64,000 bases of DNA. Source: Rhabdornis inornatus. Its lineage: Eukaryota; Chordata; Aves; Passeriformes; Rhabdornithidae. Made by a program: the position numbers and the translations under genes. Positions 62,713-64,000 of this stretch are shown piece after piece (position 1 is the stretch's first letter; each line of letters begins with the position of its first letter). The stretch lies in NCBI GenBank assembly GCA_013397075.1, contig VWZS01000636.1, forward strand, positions 245,610-309,609, written 5' to 3'. The notes under the pieces are model-generated. The model made no database searches and had not been told where the DNA came from. It was given only the letters and a program-made list of their open reading frames with translations.

Positions 62713-63290
62713 GAGGGGAAGGGGGTGCAGCTGGGCTGTCTGAAAGCAGGCCTAAGGGTGGTAAGCCTGAGCTAGGGGTGAAGTCAGTAGCCCAGCTGAG
62801 GTGCATGTATACCAATGCACGCAGCATGGGTAACAAACAAGAAGAGCTGGAGGCCACAGTGCAACAGCAGATCTATGATGTAGTCACCATCATGGAAACA
62901 TGGTGGGACAACTCACATAGCAGGAGCACTGCACTGGATAGCTACAAGCTCTTCAGAAGAGACAGGAAAGGGAGAAGAGGTGGAAGGGTGGCCCTTTATA
63001 TTAGGGAGGCTTTTGATGCCATGGGTATTGAAACTAATGGTGATGGAGTTGAATGCCTATGGGTAAGAATTAAGGGTAAGGCTAACAAGGCTGGGAGTCT
63101 GTTATCGTCCAGTCAATCAGGAAGGAGAGGTGGACAAGCTATTTTTTAAGCAGCTAGAGAATGTTTCAGGATGACCAGCCCTTGTCTTGTTGTGACTTTA
63201 ACCTGCCAGACATCTGCTGGGAACTTACTACAACAGAAAAAAGGCAGTCCAGGAAGTTTTTAGAGTGTGTTGAGTATAACTTTTTGTTGT
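62713..63290 (+). pseudogene. CR1 ORF2 endonuclease domain, frameshifted
   Basis: The frame opens just past ORF1, in a different phase, and reads QLRCMYTNARSMGNKQEELE, then YDVVTIMETWWDNSHS, then YKLFRRDRKGRRGGRVALYI and VECLWVRIKGKANKAG. The Asn in TNARS and the Glu in METWW correspond to the conserved metal-binding residues of apurinic-type LINE endonucleases. A deletion near 63095 shifts the frame, so RPVNQEGEVDKLFFKQLENV reads in a second phase. A second indel near 63190 damages the VGDFNLPD motif, and a C-to-T type change gives TAG at 63290-63292 where the family has Gln. Confidence 0.88.
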
Positions 63291-63292
63291 AG

Positions 63293-64000
63293 CTGGTGAG
63301 TGAGCCCACCAGGGGAGAGACTATGTTAGATCTGTTGTTTGTAAATAGAGATGGGCTGGTGGGAGATGTGGTGGTTGGAGGCCGCTTGGGGCACAGTCAT
63401 CATGGAATTAGAGAATTCTCGATATTTGGTGACATGAGGAGGAACATCAATAAGACTTTTACATTAGATTTCCTGCGGACAGACTTTGGCCTATTTAGGA
63501 GACCTATTCAAAGAGTTCTTTGGAAGGAGGATCAGGTGTCTCAGGAAGTATTTAAGGGGGCTGCTAGGGCATGTAGGAAAAAAATTAGGGAGGCCAAAGC
63601 TCAGTATGAACTTAAAATGGCAACTTCTGTAAAGGATAATAAAAAATGTTTCTACAAATATATTAATGATAAAAGGAAGGATAAGACCAACCTTTGTTCT
63701 CTACTGGATGAGGGAGGGAACTTAGTTACTGTGGATGAGGAGAAGGCAGAGGTGCTTAATGCCTTCTTTGCCTCAGTCTTTAGTGCGAAGATGGTTTGCC
63801 CTCAGGATAACTGTCCTCCTGGGCTGGTGGATAGTGTTAGGGAGCAGAATGGTCCCTTTGTTGTCAAAGAGGAGGCAGTCAGAGAACTGCTGAGATGCTT
63901 GGATGTTCATAAATCTATGGGACCAGATGGGATCCATCCCACGGTGATGAGGGACCTGGCAGATGAGCTTGTGCAGGCATTCTCCATCATTTACCAACAG
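63293..64000 (+). pseudogene. CR1 ORF2 endonuclease tail and start of reverse transcriptase, open to window edge
   Basis: After the stop at 63290 the same frame is open without interruption to the last base, over 230 codons. It reads LVSEPTRGETMLDLLFVNRD, VVGGRLGHSHHGI, TLDFLRTDFGLF, KKIREAKAQYELKMATSVKD, NAFFASVFSAKM and HKSMGPDGIHPTVMRDLADE, then ends in FSIIYQQ. This covers the linker after the endonuclease and the first RT block. The catalytic FADD box would lie beyond the window. The long clean frame shows that this copy is younger than the other CR1 copies here. Confidence 0.9.

Larger units (their letters stand above)
61715..64000 (+). mobile_element. CR1 LINE, 5'-truncated, continues past the window edge
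   Basis: A better preserved CR1 than the 47-50 kb copy, plus strand and antisense to EPDR1. It contains most of ORF1 (coiled-coil part, then esterase-like domain), the ORF2 endonuclease domain and the start of the reverse transcriptase, ending at the window boundary. The 5' limit falls somewhere between 61702 and about 61780. Frameshifts near 62270, 63095 and 63190 and stops at 62386 and 63290 show it is inactive. Confidence 0.93.

Overview
This is vertebrate nuclear DNA, almost certainly from a bird. The evidence is CR1-family LINE copies ending in the avian-type octamer tail (seen as cagaatca on the opposite strand), avian-type endogenous retrovirus LTRs, AT-rich non-coding sequence and one spliced vertebrate gene. 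Only two protein-coding exons can be supported. Both belong to EPDR1 (ependymin-related protein 1) on the minus strand, and together they encode roughly the C-terminal 60% of the protein.

Layout. From 1 to about 37.3 kb is intergenic sequence downstream of EPDR1. It carries CR1 fragments at about 1.1-1.7, 1.8-1.9, 4.0-4.7, 14.05-14.2, 19.2-19.4, 20.3 and 25.1-26.2 kb. It also carries four solo-LTR-like elements, all with their transcriptional sense on the minus strand: 6351-6945, 27018-27370, about 28885-29305 and 30931-31537. The first and last are two copies of one LTR family. EPDR1 exon 3 (last coding exon) is at 37323-37513 and exon 2 is at 39534-39742. They are separated by a 2020-nt intron with GT/AG ends and matching phases. 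Everything above 39743 is probably EPDR1 intron 1. Exon 1 (signal peptide and N-terminus) was not found and presumably lies beyond 64 kb. The inferred intron holds an old, nearly full-length but broken CR1 (about 47.0-50.1 kb), a short CR1 tail (55.28-55.38 kb) and a younger, better preserved CR1 that runs off the right edge (about 61.7-64.0 kb). The last contains ORF1 with its esterase-like domain, the ORF2 endonuclease domain and the start of the reverse transcriptase.

No rRNA gene, intact tRNA gene, CRISPR array, operon or prokaryotic feature is visible, and I found no undescribed gene system. The best leads for a second look are the cluster of three unrelated LTRs in 4.5 kb, the paired LTR copies 24 kb apart, a short CpG-dense patch at about 54.55-54.71 kb inside AT-rich intron, a perfect 13-bp inverted repeat at 45.3 kb, a weak exon-like open frame at 15.9 kb and a tRNA-like relic at 51.8 kb. 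Family names come from recognising sequence by eye; no database search was possible.
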